A program made the translations under genes and the position numbers. From Extibacter muris (GTDB lineage: Bacteria > Bacillota > Clostridia > Lachnospirales > Lachnospiraceae): a stretch of 60,254 bases of DNA. The number at the start of each line of letters is the position of its first letter. Within the stretch, counting starts at the first letter, position 1. The notes below the pieces were generated by a model. The model was not told where the DNA came from and did not search any database. It saw only the letters and a program-made list of their open reading frames with translations. Shown here in pieces: positions 50,041 to 59,103 of this stretch. Location of the stretch: positions 1 through 60,254 of the forward strand of contig NZ_SMMX01000018.1 of NCBI RefSeq assembly GCF_004345005.1. Reading direction: 5' to 3'.

Positions 50041-51000
50041 TTATCTGCGAACCACATGGATTGCAAAACTTTCTACTTCCTCTTCCAGATAGGCTGCTAT
50101 CAGCGTTCCGTCTTCAGCGATATTCCGGTATCGTTCCCTTATATGGATCCCTTTGCTTTTTAAGTAGCGAACTGCCCGTTCTACAGAATATGTACCAATA
50201 GCAATATGACCTGATTTCCCGGGGAAATCTTCTTTCATGAATTCTACAGCATTCCCTGCAAAATCGGATTTTGCACCCTTACGGTGAGCGAGCCCAAAGA
50301 TATCAGCAACTCTGCCAGCCGTCTTATCTCCGTTCTCATTGCAGCCGCAATTGATTCCTACATGCGCAAGCTGGAATCCAAGGGACAATTGGATTGCCTG
50401 CGCGCAGTTTTTCTCAATCTGTTCCCATCTTTCATTTTTAATTTCATCAAAAGATGCAATAAAATCTCCTCCTGCGGCAAGCACATTTTTCGTCGAAAAA
50501 TACTCTTCCAGCTCAGACATCTTCAGTCCTCCCGTGACTACGAATCTGCTGTTTGGATAGGGTCCCTCCAATTCTCTAAGCGCCGCACTTCCTCCCATCG
50601 CCTTCACCGGAAAATATTTAAATACAGACAGACCGTTTCCCATGCCGTTCTCGATTTCTGACGGCGTTACACATCCAGGAAGGATGGGCACCTCCATTTG
50701 TCCGGCTCTTTCTACTATCTCCTGCTTATATCCGGGTGTTACGATAAAATCTGCCCCTGCTTTTATTGCGCTGTCCAGCTGTCCTATCGTCAGGATGGTC
50801 CCCGCCCCTACGCACATCTGAGGGTACTCTTTTTTTACAGCACGGATCGATTCCGCAGCATGTCCATTTCTGAACATGATTTCTATAACAGGCAGCCCTG
50901 CTTTTATCAATATGCCGGCAAGCGGGCCTGCCAGTTCTATAGCCGGCATTTCCACCACAGGCACAATTCCCAGTTCTCCAATAAGCTGAAACACTTCCAT
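50041..51000 (-). CDS. KDPG/KHG aldolase fused to a VOC-like domain
   Basis: 319 residues. Residues 1-200: class I aldolase of the Eda family (GLPVIEIMFRNGHA, ADFIVTPG, FKYFPVKAMGG with Schiff-base Lys128). Residues 205-319: a second domain (HVGINCGCNENGDKTAGRVA, GKSGHIAIGTYSVERAVRYL) resembling a VOC/glyoxalase-type metal-binding module. Eda cleaves 2-keto-3-deoxy sugar acids to pyruvate and an aldehyde or phosphate. The VOC tail may add an isomerase or lyase step. It overlaps neither neighbour but is 1 bp from tctA. Confidence 0.85.
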   Translation of the reverse strand: MEVFQLIGELGIVPVVEMPAIELAGPLAGILIKAGLPVIEIMFRNGHAAESIRAVKKEYPQMCVGAGTILTIGQLDSAIKAGADFIVTPGYKQEIVERAGQMEVPILPGCVTPSEIENGMGNGLSVFKYFPVKAMGGSAALRELEGPYPNSRFVVTGGLKMSELEEYFSTKNVLAAGGDFIASFDEIKNERWEQIEKNCAQAIQLSLGFQLAHVGINCGCNENGDKTAGRVADIFGLAHRKGAKSDFAGNAVEFMKEDFPGKSGHIAIGTYSVERAVRYLKSKGIHIRERYRNIAEDGTLIAAYLEEEVESFAIHVVRR

Positions 51001-51001
51001 A

Positions 51002-52525
51002 TCATACCTCTTTCTTTTTTGATGTCTTGTTCGTCATAGCTGCTTTTATCACCGGAACAAGGAATGTAAGCAATACTACTATTAACAGCACACAAGATAC
51101 CGGTCTTGTGACAAAGATATCATAGCTTCCTTTTGACATTACCAACGCCCTTCTTAGATTGGATTCCAGCATACCTCCAAGCAGCAGCCCCAATACGAAC
51201 GGACCGGTGGGAAAATCAAATACTTTAAAAAGAAACCCTAATAACCCAGCCACAAACATAATCAATACATCATAATAACTGTTATTTAATGCATAAGAGC
51301 CAACCACACACAAAATGGAAACTGCCACCCAAACGGTGGGCTGTGCCACATTCAGCACTTTTGCAGATATTTTTGCCGTAAGCAGTCCAAATATCAAGAA
51401 CGCAATATTTGCCAAAACCATCAGTATCATAATCTGAGAGGTGAATACGGCATTTTCCGTAAACATTTTAATGCCCGGCTGCATTCCGTACATCGTAAGC
51501 GAACCAATCAAGATAGCTGTAACAGCATCTCCCGGAATCCCCAGTGTCATCATAGTTGTCATGGCACCGCCGATAACACCGTTATTAGCCGAGGAACTGA
51601 CTGCAAGGCCTTCTACCGAACCTTTTCCATATTCTTCAGCATGTTTGCTTACCTTCTTACTGTTTCCCCAGCAGATTATCGATGCAATATCACCGCCTGC
51701 TGCCGGAATCGCTCCGATAACAGTAGAAAACAAACTTACTATGATACATCTTGGCGTCAGGCTTAACATCTTTTTACGATCCGGGAGTATTCTCCCTAAT
51801 TTCAAATTGACCTTGCGGGCTTCCATCTCAGCTTTTTCGCTCTCGCGTTTTCTGCAGAAAATCTGATACAGCACTTCTCCGATGCCAAACATTCCCACCA
51901 TAACCGGAATAAATGAAATCCCCTTCAAGAGATTTGTAGAGCCAAATGTAAATCTTGGAATACTCAGAATAGGATCCAGCCCAACACAGGAAAGCAAGAT
52001 CCCTGCGAATCCGAGCACCAGCCCTTTTAACGGGTCATTGCCTGCAACCGCGATCATCATACTGATTCCGAACAGCGCCAGCATAAAATATTCTGCAGGT
52101 CCAAAGGATACAGTAAATTTCGCAATAGGATCTGCAAATAATATAAGGCAGATCGTACTGATTATTCCTCCCATAAATGAGAATATCACGTTCACGCCTA
52201 ATGCAAGACCGCCTTTGCCCTGTCGGTATAAGGCATATCCGTCAAAGGACTGGGTAATGGATGCCGGCGTGCCCGGAGTATTGACCAGGATGGCCGAAAT
52301 CCCTCCGGCAAATATTGCTGCATTCCACAATCCCATCAACATGGCAAAGCCATCCACTGGCTCGAACCAAAAAGTAATCGGTGTCATAATAGCGATACCC
52401 ATCGTCGCCGAAAGCCCCGGCAAAGCTCCAATCGCAGTACCTATCAATACCCCTGCACATAAAAACAGCAGTACTGACGGCTGCAAAACCAGACCCAGCC
52501 CTTCCATCCATACGCTAGCTGTCAT
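51002..52525 (-). CDS. Tripartite tricarboxylate transporter, large membrane subunit TctA
   Basis: 507 residues from ATG 52525, with AGGGGGTGAC upstream; in-frame ATG at 52627 would overlap tctB. About 11-12 transmembrane segments. Signature block GALPGLSATMGIAIMTPITF, TPGTPASITQSFDGYALYRQ and NGVIGGAMTTMMTLGIPGDA are typical of TctA. It forms the permease with TctB, using a binding protein TctC. Confidence 0.92.
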   Translation of the reverse strand: MTASVWMEGLGLVLQPSVLLFLCAGVLIGTAIGALPGLSATMGIAIMTPITFWFEPVDGFAMLMGLWNAAIFAGGISAILVNTPGTPASITQSFDGYALYRQGKGGLALGVNVIFSFMGGIISTICLILFADPIAKFTVSFGPAEYFMLALFGISMMIAVAGNDPLKGLVLGFAGILLSCVGLDPILSIPRFTFGSTNLLKGISFIPVMVGMFGIGEVLYQIFCRKRESEKAEMEARKVNLKLGRILPDRKKMLSLTPRCIIVSLFSTVIGAIPAAGGDIASIICWGNSKKVSKHAEEYGKGSVEGLAVSSSANNGVIGGAMTTMMTLGIPGDAVTAILIGSLTMYGMQPGIKMFTENAVFTSQIMILMVLANIAFLIFGLLTAKISAKVLNVAQPTVWVAVSILCVVGSYALNNSYYDVLIMFVAGLLGFLFKVFDFPTGPFVLGLLLGGMLESNLRRALVMSKGSYDIFVTRPVSCVLLIVVLLTFLVPVIKAAMTNKTSKKKEV

Positions 52526-52536
52526 ACCGTCACCCC

Positions 52537-53010
52537 CTAGACTGTGAATCCAATGGAAAATGCCGCCATAAATACCAAATAAATAAAGACTGTAAATATA
52601 ACAGCATAAATAATCGTATATTTCCATTTCCGCTCGTATAGTTTATTCAGAAATACCGCAAACAGCAGCACTCCAACAATAAACAGATCCGTCAGATACC
52701 AGAATGCAAGGAATACGGCCAAGCCCGCCACTGTCAGCAGCAATATCTTAATGTTACCTCTCATCTCAGCATCTAATGCTACATATTGTTTTTCCCCATT
52801 TTGCCTAAGACCGCGGATCATTAGGATGATGCCGGAAAATATAAGCGCTCCGCTTAATATGCAGGGAAAAAATCCCGCTCCCGGTACACCGTCTGATGTG
52901 GTAGCGACAAAAGAGAGATTATCTGTTGCCAAGGTCTTTACCAGAAAAAAGATGCCGATCAAAATAGTTATCATTCCCGGCACGGTATCACCTTTTAATT
53001 TCTTTTGCAT
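52537..53010 (-). CDS. Tripartite tricarboxylate transporter, small membrane subunit TctB
   Basis: 157 residues, four transmembrane segments (about 12-32, 45-63, 82-105, 120-150). Sequence divergence is normal for this subunit; the call rests on length, topology and its position between tctC and tctA (11 bp before tctA). Confidence 0.85.
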   Translation of the reverse strand: MQKKLKGDTVPGMITILIGIFFLVKTLATDNLSFVATTSDGVPGAGFFPCILSGALIFSGIILMIRGLRQNGEKQYVALDAEMRGNIKILLLTVAGLAVFLAFWYLTDLFIVGVLLFAVFLNKLYERKWKYTIIYAVIFTVFIYLVFMAAFSIGFTV

Positions 53011-53087
53011 ACAAGCTCTCCTCTCTCTATGACAATCCAGACTGCACTTCCTGCAGCCTGGATGTCATATCTGTTTCTGGTGTCCTG

Positions 53088-54083
53088 CTATTGTGTTATT
53101 CCAAGTGTCGGAATAAGCTCTGCATAATCTGCCAGGAGCCCGGAGGCCACTTTATCCATCTCAGATCCGCTTAAATACGCAGGTGTGAATCCGTTCGTCT
53201 CCAATACTTCTGTCATCTCATCAGAATTAATCGCTTTTTCTGCAGCATCACTTAAAATGTCAACAACCTCCTGCGGAGTATCTTTGGGTACTGCAAATCC
53301 GCCCCATCCCTGAATCGTAATATCATAGCCAAGTTCTGACGCCGTCTGCACATCCGGGATCACGTCCGAACGCTCATCTCCAAGAACCGTCAATACTCTG
53401 AATTCTCCTGAATCCACATTGGACTTCACTTCTGACGGGCTTACTGCCACCGCCTGGATATTTTTTCCAAGCAGCGCTGCCACCGCCGGAGATGCACCAT
53501 CAAAAGGTACATGCGTGAATTCAACGCCGCATTCCTGTTCTACCGTTGCCGCCGCAATGTGCCAGATGGAACCAGTTCCGGAGTTGCCGATCTGGATCTC
53601 CCCGGGATTAGCTTTTGCATATTCTATGAACTCATCGAATGTCTGCCATTCACTGTCAGCCCGCACCGTAATGGCTGCCGGGATAGTCATCGCCCGCCCG
53701 ATAAATTTAAAATCATCTGTCGAGACTTCTGTATATCCAAGTGCTTTTAGCATCGTGGACTCTACCGGCATATATGATACGGTATATCCGTCAGGTTTGC
53801 TGTCCGCCACCTGCTGAAGCCCGATTGCCCCGGAAGCCCCTTCAACATTCGTTACCGTAACCGAAGTATCCAGTGCATCTTCAAACTGAGTAGCGAAAAT
53901 TCTTGCCGTTGTATCAGATGCCCCGCCTGCCGCATATGGAACAACAATGGATATCTGCTTCCCGTCCGGGAAATCACTCTTTCCTCCCTGGGTATCTCCT
54001 CCTTTGCTTCCGCACGCTGCCAGGGACAATGCCAGGGCACAAACTGCTGTTAATGAAATCACTTTTTTAAGCTTCATATTCAT
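53088..54083 (-). CDS. Tripartite tricarboxylate transporter substrate-binding lipoprotein (Bug/TctC)
   Basis: 331 residues. Lipoprotein signal with lipobox LSLAAC (Cys24), followed by a Gly/Ser-rich linker. The TctC family blocks ISIVVPYAAGGASDTTARIF, LQQVADSKPDGYTVSYMPVE and GNSGTGSIWHIAAATVEQEC are present. It captures a carboxylate outside the membrane and delivers it to TctAB. 5 bp after the DapA-like gene. Confidence 0.9.
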   Translation of the reverse strand: MNMKLKKVISLTAVCALALSLAACGSKGGDTQGGKSDFPDGKQISIVVPYAAGGASDTTARIFATQFEDALDTSVTVTNVEGASGAIGLQQVADSKPDGYTVSYMPVESTMLKALGYTEVSTDDFKFIGRAMTIPAAITVRADSEWQTFDEFIEYAKANPGEIQIGNSGTGSIWHIAAATVEQECGVEFTHVPFDGASPAVAALLGKNIQAVAVSPSEVKSNVDSGEFRVLTVLGDERSDVIPDVQTASELGYDITIQGWGGFAVPKDTPQEVVDILSDAAEKAINSDEMTEVLETNGFTPAYLSGSEMDKVASGLLADYAELIPTLGITQ

Positions 54084-54088
54084 CCTCC

Positions 54089-54976
54089 TTAATCCAAATA
54101 CACTTCTACATCTTTTTTCAACTGTTCCACTTGTTCTTTTGTCAGATCTAGCAAAGGTTTTTTCATATGTCCGCCACGCACGCCACGGAATGTTAAAATA
54201 TGTTTGAAAATAGACATGTCAGCTCCACCCTTCATCAGCCATGCCAGGGAAGTCGCTTTGTCCTGCGCCTTTTTTGCCGCCTGCATATCTCCCGCCTTAA
54301 ACTGCTTGTAGACTTCTACAAAAGCTTCTGGAAACGGGCCGGAACACCCCGAGACCGTCCCGTCTGCCCCTGCGGCCAAGGCCGGCAGAAACATATGATC
54401 CGCACCAAACACTACAGAAAATTCTCCATCATTTACCCGCAGGTACTGCAGAAGGCGGGTCATGTCCGGATAGCTGTACTTCACGCCAATTACATTTATG
54501 CACTCGTTACAGATAATCTCCATCGTCTCGGGGGTAATATCGTTATGTGCAAGTTGCGGTATCACATAGACATATACCGGAAATTCTTTTGAAACAACAG
54601 AAGATACTGCCCTGTAATATTCCACCATCGCCCGATCATCTACCGTAAAATAGCTTGGTGTGACTACTCCTATTCCGTCTGCTCCGATTTCTTCCGCATG
54701 TTTTGCAAGAATGATGGTATCCTCCTGAGCCATCGCCCCCACGTGAATATAGACCGTGACCCTGCCTGCCGCTTTTTTCACAACAGTTTCCGCTACAAGT
54801 TTTCTTTCTTCTACGCTCATCAAGTACATCTCTCCTGTAGTTCCTGTCGGATAGAGGCAATTCACGCCTTTAGAAATCAAAAATTCTACTTGCTGCTCCA
54901 GTGCCTCTTTATCAACTTCTCCGGTTGATGTAAAAGGCGTCGTCATTGCTGTGATTACTCCATATAACTTTTTCAT
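54089..54976 (-). CDS. Dihydrodipicolinate synthase/N-acetylneuraminate lyase-family enzyme
   Basis: 295 residues, class I aldolase TIM barrel. Signature YPTGTTGEMYLMSVEERK (42-59), Tyr137 region YVYVIPQL, and Schiff-base Lys166 in VIGVKYSYPD. The Pro-rich motif after Tyr137 differs from true DapA (normally YNVPGR), so biosynthetic DapA is unlikely; a catabolic aldolase for the imported keto acid fits better. First gene of the operon. Confidence 0.85.
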   Translation of the reverse strand: MKKLYGVITAMTTPFTSTGEVDKEALEQQVEFLISKGVNCLYPTGTTGEMYLMSVEERKLVAETVVKKAAGRVTVYIHVGAMAQEDTIILAKHAEEIGADGIGVVTPSYFTVDDRAMVEYYRAVSSVVSKEFPVYVYVIPQLAHNDITPETMEIICNECINVIGVKYSYPDMTRLLQYLRVNDGEFSVVFGADHMFLPALAAGADGTVSGCSGPFPEAFVEVYKQFKAGDMQAAKKAQDKATSLAWLMKGGADMSIFKHILTFRGVRGGHMKKPLLDLTKEQVEQLKKDVEVYLD

Positions 54977-55001
54977 GCTTCTCCCTTCTTCTGTTTATTT
55001 G

Positions 55002-55016
55002 TTCAGTAATACTGAA
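55002..55016. promoter_or_regulatory. 15-bp palindrome in the operon leader, probable IclR operator
   Basis: TTCAGTA-A-TACTGAA is a perfect inverted repeat located about 23-37 nt after the predicted transcription start of the dapA-tct operon. Near the iclR side, TTCAGTTTTTTGAA (55129-55142) has the same half-site TTCAG. Confidence 0.5.
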
Positions 55017-55045
55017 TGTCATTCTTTATTACTGTTTACAAATAA

Positions 55046-55074
55046 ATCATAATATACAATTATTTTTCTGTCAA
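55046..55074 (-). promoter_or_regulatory. Promoter of the dapA-tct-eda-dhaKL operon
   Basis: Minus strand: TTGACA (55074-55069), 17-nt spacer, TATGAT (55051-55046). Transcription start near 55039. Confidence 0.75.
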
Positions 55075-55160
55075 TATTATTTTTATAGTCATTTTTTACT
55101 AATTTCTGTTATTTATTTTTGTATACTATTCAGTTTTTTGAATCGTCATCCTATATTGCA

Positions 55161-55189
55161 TTGACACCTCTGCAAAAACGTTATATGAT
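55161..55189 (+). promoter_or_regulatory. Promoter of the IclR-family gene
   Basis: TTGACA (55161-55166), 17-nt spacer, TATGAT (55184-55189). Divergent to the operon promoter, 86 bp apart. Confidence 0.75.
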
Positions 55190-55223
55190 TTAAGAAATAC
55201 TTATTTCAGGGAGATTTGATTAT

Positions 55224-56027
55224 ATGGAACATAGACAAGAGACCACCGGATTGGTAAATTCCGTCCAAAAGGCATTGAATATATTGAACTGTTTTTCTGT
55301 TGAGCAGCCTCAGCTTTCCCTTGCTCAGATCAGTTCGCTATTATCTTATCCCAAGAGCACCACTCTTAATCTCGTGCGTACCTTAGAACATTCCGGCTAT
55401 TTATTAAAAGATGCCGTGACGCAGAACTATACTCTGGGATATAAAATATTAAATCTTAGTTATTTACTGCGCTCTTCATTGCCTGTAGTACAATATGCAC
55501 TTCCTTTTCTGGAAGACCTGCAGGATAAAACCGGTGAAATCATCTACCTAGTTTCGTATATCAATGGCCAGGTCTTATATCTTGAGGGCCTGTACCCTAC
55601 ACAGCGGATGGCCAATTACTCTATCTCCGGGAAAATCCTGCCCATGCACTGCACCGGCTGCGGAAAAGCGATGTTTTCCTACCTTCCCAGGGAAGAGCAG
55701 CTCGCCATCATCCGCCGCTGGGGACTTCCCCCGAAGACCCCAAACACCATCACCACCGAAGAAGCTCTTTTTAAAGAGGTGGAGTTGATTCAGTCCAGGG
55801 GATTCGCAGTCGATTTAGAAGAAGAAACCCCCAACGTCAAATGCGTTGCCGTACCGGTATTGAATAACAACGGCCATGCCGTTGCAGCCATCAGCATCTC
55901 CGGTACTGTCATGAATATGAAAGACGAGCTGCTTCCGGGATATGCCGAAATGCTGTCCCGCACCTGTTCTGTCCTGTCCGGTAAAGCATCGGAATTCCCC
56001 GCCTCTAAGGTATCTTCTCCCTTTTGA
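55224..56027 (+). CDS. IclR-family transcriptional regulator of the divergent catabolic operon
   Basis: 267 residues. Winged helix-turn-helix at 12-75 (ALNILNCFSVEQPQLSLAQI, SYPKSTTLNLVRTLEHSGYL), then the IclR effector-binding domain (about 90-250; GKAMFSYLPREEQLAII, AVDLEEETPNVKCVAVPVLN). It is divergent from the dapA-tct-dhaKL genes and probably senses their substrate. Confidence 0.9.
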   Translation: MEHRQETTGLVNSVQKALNILNCFSVEQPQLSLAQISSLLSYPKSTTLNLVRTLEHSGYLLKDAVTQNYTLGYKILNLSYLLRSSLPVVQYALPFLEDLQDKTGEIIYLVSYINGQVLYLEGLYPTQRMANYSISGKILPMHCTGCGKAMFSYLPREEQLAIIRRWGLPPKTPNTITTEEALFKEVELIQSRGFAVDLEEETPNVKCVAVPVLNNNGHAVAAISISGTVMNMKDELLPGYAEMLSRTCSVLSGKASEFPASKVSSPF

Positions 56028-56052
56028 CGGAACCTGCGCTGTCAGAATCGAA

Positions 56053-56084
56053 AAGATGGCAGCCGGAAACCAGCTGCCATATCT
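56053..56084 (+). terminator. Hairpin after the IclR-family gene
   Basis: GATGGCAGC pairs with GCTGCCAT over a short loop. The following T content is low, so terminator strength is uncertain. Confidence 0.4.
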
Positions 56085-56195
56085 TCCTTGATATCCATAC
56101 TGCGGCCAGAGCTCCTGTCTTCAGCCGCTACCTGATCGCGCCCCCTATGGGTACGCCTATAACGTAAAAAAAAGAGGGGAGCCCCCCCTCTTCTC

Positions 56196-56657
56196 TCACT
56201 TGCGCCGCCCTGCCAGGCGGACGACAAGCATCACAACTATGATCGGAACGACCAGCGGCATCAGAAGGCTGAAGATGCCTCCAATCACGGCTATGACAAT
56301 CAGCACTACGCCGATGATGCCAAGTACAAGAAGCAGCTTCTTCCACCAGGAATCGATTCCAAATACATGGATGCTGCCGCCTGTTCCATAGTCCTGCCCG
56401 TTTCCCTGTCTCCCCGCAGCTTCCTTGGCCTGATATCCTCCGTATGTTTCCGTAGCATTCTCAGAAGCGTCGATAAGCGAACGTGCAATGACCCAGGGAT
56501 CGCCAAGCTCGTCGACCACCTCCGACTCCGTCCTGCCCTTCCTCACTTCTTCCGTTATATAAGAATTATAATATTCCACATTATCCTGAACCGCCGACCC
56601 GCCAAGGTCATTTTCCAACGCATTCCGGAGCTTTTCCAAGAATTCATTCCGCGTCAT
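56196..56657 (-). CDS. DUF1700-like (HAAS domain) membrane protein
   Basis: 153 residues. N-terminal helical HAAS/DUF1700 domain (MTRNEFLEKLRNALENDLGG, EVRKGRTESEVVDELGDPWV), a Gly/Gln-rich linker, and two hydrophobic segments (about 105-130 and 132-150). The family is usually paired with a PadR-type regulator, which is not visible here. AGGAGGATAA precedes the ATG. Confidence 0.75.
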   Translation of the reverse strand: MTRNEFLEKLRNALENDLGGSAVQDNVEYYNSYITEEVRKGRTESEVVDELGDPWVIARSLIDASENATETYGGYQAKEAAGRQGNGQDYGTGGSIHVFGIDSWWKKLLLVLGIIGVVLIVIAVIGGIFSLLMPLVVPIIVVMLVVRLAGRRK

Positions 56658-56776
56658 CCATTTATCCTCCTAACGTCACCACTGTAAAACACAAGAACCT
56701 TGAACCTAGAATAACATATATAAACTGCCATTCCAAGCCCAAGGTCCTTAATTTTTTCTAATCAATTTCTAAAGAA

Positions 56777-58888
56777 TCAGACTTCAAAGATCAGATCTCC
56801 ATACGACGGCATCGGCCATGCTTCTTTATCGACGATCATCTCCAGCGCGTCAACCGGAGTGCGGAGTGCGGCCATCGCAGGCACAACGTCAGAATGATAA
56901 TACTCTGCCTGTTCCTTCCCCTCTTCCATACGGGCCGCCTTATCTGCTGCAATTATAAGAGCTTCCAGCGCCTTTTTCGTATCTGCCAGCAGCGCCGACA
57001 CTTCTTTCAGAAGTCCAGACTGTACGGACATATCCGCTCCCGCTTCTTTTACCGCCACAACCGTATCCGCCAGGCTCTTCGTATACCGGATTACAGCCGG
57101 GATAATCTGTTTGCTCGCCATATCGATCATAGTGCGGGCCTCTATATTGATCGCTTTTGAATAATTCTCGTACTTGATCTCAGCACGGGATTCCAGTTCC
57201 GCCCTTGTAAATACGTTGAACCTCTCGAACATTCTGACCGACTTTTCCGTCGTCAGTGCCGGTATAGCCTCAACCATAGAGCTGATATTCGGAAGCCCCC
57301 TTCTGGCTGCTTCTTCCACCCACTCATCAGCGTATCCGTTACCGTTGAACACGATGCGGTAATGCTCTGTCGCATACTGCTTGATCAGATCATGGACCGC
57401 CATCTCAAAGTCGTCGGCCTTCTCCAGAATATCGCACGCTTCGCTGAACGCTTCCGCTACAATCGTATTGATGACTACGTTAGGGCCTGCAACCGAATCA
57501 CGGGAGCCGACCATACGGAATTCAAATTTATTACCCGTAAATGCGAACGGCGATGTCCTGTTTCTGTCGGTCGCGTCTTTAGCCAGATCCGGCAGCGTTC
57601 TGACGCCAGTCTCCAGCGTTCCGCCCTTCAGGCTATGGGTCGCCTCCCCGGTGCTGATAAGCTGCTCAAGCACATCTTCCAGCTGCTCGCCCAAGAAGAC
57701 AGATATGATAGCCGGAGGCGCTTCATTTGCCCCAAGCCGGTGGTCGTTGCCGGGGTCTGCCGCAGATTCACGCAGGAGGTCTGCATGTTCGTCCACTGCT
57801 TTCAGTATACAGGTGAGGACGAGAAGGAACTGTATATTCTCATGCGGCGTCTTGCCGGGTTCCAGCAGGTTCCTGCCGTCGTCCGTCGTAATAGACCAGT
57901 TGTCATGCTTCCCGGAACCGTTGACCCCCGCAAATGGCTTTTCATGAAGCAGACATTTCATCCCATGCTTTCCGGCAACACGTTTCAGCGTCTGCATCAC
58001 CAGGTGGTTGTGGTCTACCGCGATATTCGCCGGCGCATAGATAGGTGCAAGCTCGTGCTGTGCCGGTGCGACCTCGTTGTGCTGCGTCTTGGCCGTAACG
58101 CCAACCCTCCACAGTTCTTCGTTTGTGTCCTTCATGAATCCCGCAATCCTCTGGCGGATCGTGCCGAAGTAATGGTCATCCAGCTCCTGGCCCTTCGGGG
58201 GCATGGCGCCAAAAAGCGTACGCCCGGTATATATCAGATCCTTCCTGAGACGGAACTTCTCGCCGTCAACGAGAAAATACTCCTGTTCCGCCCCTACGCA
58301 AGGAGTCACTTTTTTAGATGTCGTGTTTCCAAACAGCCGTACGAGCCTTAGCGACTGTTCGCTAATGACTTCCATCGAGCGAAGCAGCGGCGTCTTCTGG
58401 TCAAGCGCTTCTCCCGTATATGAACAGAAAGCAGTCGGAATACAGAGGGTGGCTCCAGCGGCGTCATGCCTTACGAACGCAGGTGATGTACAGTCCCAGG
58501 CCGTATAGCCCCGGGCCTCGAATGTAGCACGCAGTCCCCCGGACGGAAAGGAAGATGCATCAGGCTCACCCTTGATCAGCTCTTTCCCGGAGAAGCTCAT
58601 CAGCACCTTGCCGCTGTCCAGCGGAGCGGATATAAATGAATCATGCTTCTCGGCCGTAACGCCTGTAAGAGGCTGGAACCAGTGCGTATAATGGGTAGCC
58701 CCCTTTTCAATCGCCCATTCTTTCATCTCATGCGCAATGACATCTGCTGTTGCCAGGTCCAGTTCTTTGCCCTCTTCAATCGTCTTTTTCAGGTCCTTAT
58801 AGACCTTTTTAGGCAAGCGCTCCAGCATGACAGTGTCATTGAACACGTCTTCTCCAAATATTTCAGCTACATTAATCGCTTCGCTCAT
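56777..58888 (-). CDS. glnN: Glutamine synthetase type III
   Basis: 703 residues from ATG 58888 with AAAGGAAACGGAG upstream; a longer frame upstream lacks a ribosome site and covers the leader. Motifs: GSIII N-terminus ([20 protein letters not shown]), [23 protein letters not shown] and glutamate sites ([27 protein letters not shown]). It makes glutamine from glutamate and ammonia and is typical of Bacteroidetes, cyanobacteria and Clostridia. Controlled by an attenuator-type leader. Confidence 0.94.
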   Translation of the reverse strand: MSEAINVAEIFGEDVFNDTVMLERLPKKVYKDLKKTIEEGKELDLATADVIAHEMKEWAIEKGATHYTHWFQPLTGVTAEKHDSFISAPLDSGKVLMSFSGKELIKGEPDASSFPSGGLRATFEARGYTAWDCTSPAFVRHDAAGATLCIPTAFCSYTGEALDQKTPLLRSMEVISEQSLRLVRLFGNTTSKKVTPCVGAEQEYFLVDGEKFRLRKDLIYTGRTLFGAMPPKGQELDDHYFGTIRQRIAGFMKDTNEELWRVGVTAKTQHNEVAPAQHELAPIYAPANIAVDHNHLVMQTLKRVAGKHGMKCLLHEKPFAGVNGSGKHDNWSITTDDGRNLLEPGKTPHENIQFLLVLTCILKAVDEHADLLRESAADPGNDHRLGANEAPPAIISVFLGEQLEDVLEQLISTGEATHSLKGGTLETGVRTLPDLAKDATDRNRTSPFAFTGNKFEFRMVGSRDSVAGPNVVINTIVAEAFSEACDILEKADDFEMAVHDLIKQYATEHYRIVFNGNGYADEWVEEAARRGLPNISSMVEAIPALTTEKSVRMFERFNVFTRAELESRAEIKYENYSKAINIEARTMIDMASKQIIPAVIRYTKSLADTVVAVKEAGADMSVQSGLLKEVSALLADTKKALEALIIAADKAARMEEGKEQAEYYHSDVVPAMAALRTPVDALEMIVDKEAWPMPSYGDLIFEV

Positions 58889-59047
58889 ATTCTCCGTTTC
58901 CTTTCTTGTATTTAATCGTACAGCTTCGGGAGGGCCTAGCCTGCCGTCTCCCCAAAAGTCTTTTGTGGCACAGCTAAGCGCAGCCACCTGCATCACATAG
59001 AAAAAGGCACCCCAACACCGGTTGGAACGCCTTTGTTCATTTCTACG
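58889..59047 (-). promoter_or_regulatory. Attenuator-type leader of glnN
   Basis: The promoter at 59054-59082 starts transcription near 59047. Only about 16 nt later an intrinsic terminator forms (59031-59006; GGCGTTCCAA / TTGGGGTGCC) followed by T5 (59005-59001). glnN starts about 110 nt beyond. Further pairing in the leader includes GTGGC/GCCAC and GGGAG/CTCCC. A factor or ligand that prevents the hairpin is expected, as for ANTAR-type control of nitrogen genes, but the loops do not match the ANTAR consensus. Confidence 0.5.
59001..59031 (-). terminator. Intrinsic terminator within the glnN leader
   Basis: GGCGTTCCAA pairs with TTGGGGTGCC (two mismatched positions, T-G and C-A type), loop CCGGTG, then T5. 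It also ends transcripts reading through from fba. Confidence 0.7.
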
Positions 59048-59053
59048 TCTGCT

Positions 59054-59082
59054 AGTATACCTCAATCAGCCGAAAAAGGCAA
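59054..59082 (-). promoter_or_regulatory. Promoter of glnN
   Basis: Minus strand: TTGCCT (59082-59077), 17-nt spacer, TATACT (59059-59054). Confidence 0.7.
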
Positions 59083-59103
59083 GTAAAAATTTCATTCTGC
59101 GAC

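Noticed and set aside
54089-54976. Biosynthetic DapA
   Set aside because: The Tyr-motif differs from DapA and the gene is in a transport/catabolic operon.
58889-59047. ANTAR two-hairpin target
   Set aside because: Hairpin loops lack the six-base A1-G4 pattern, so only a generic attenuator is reported.
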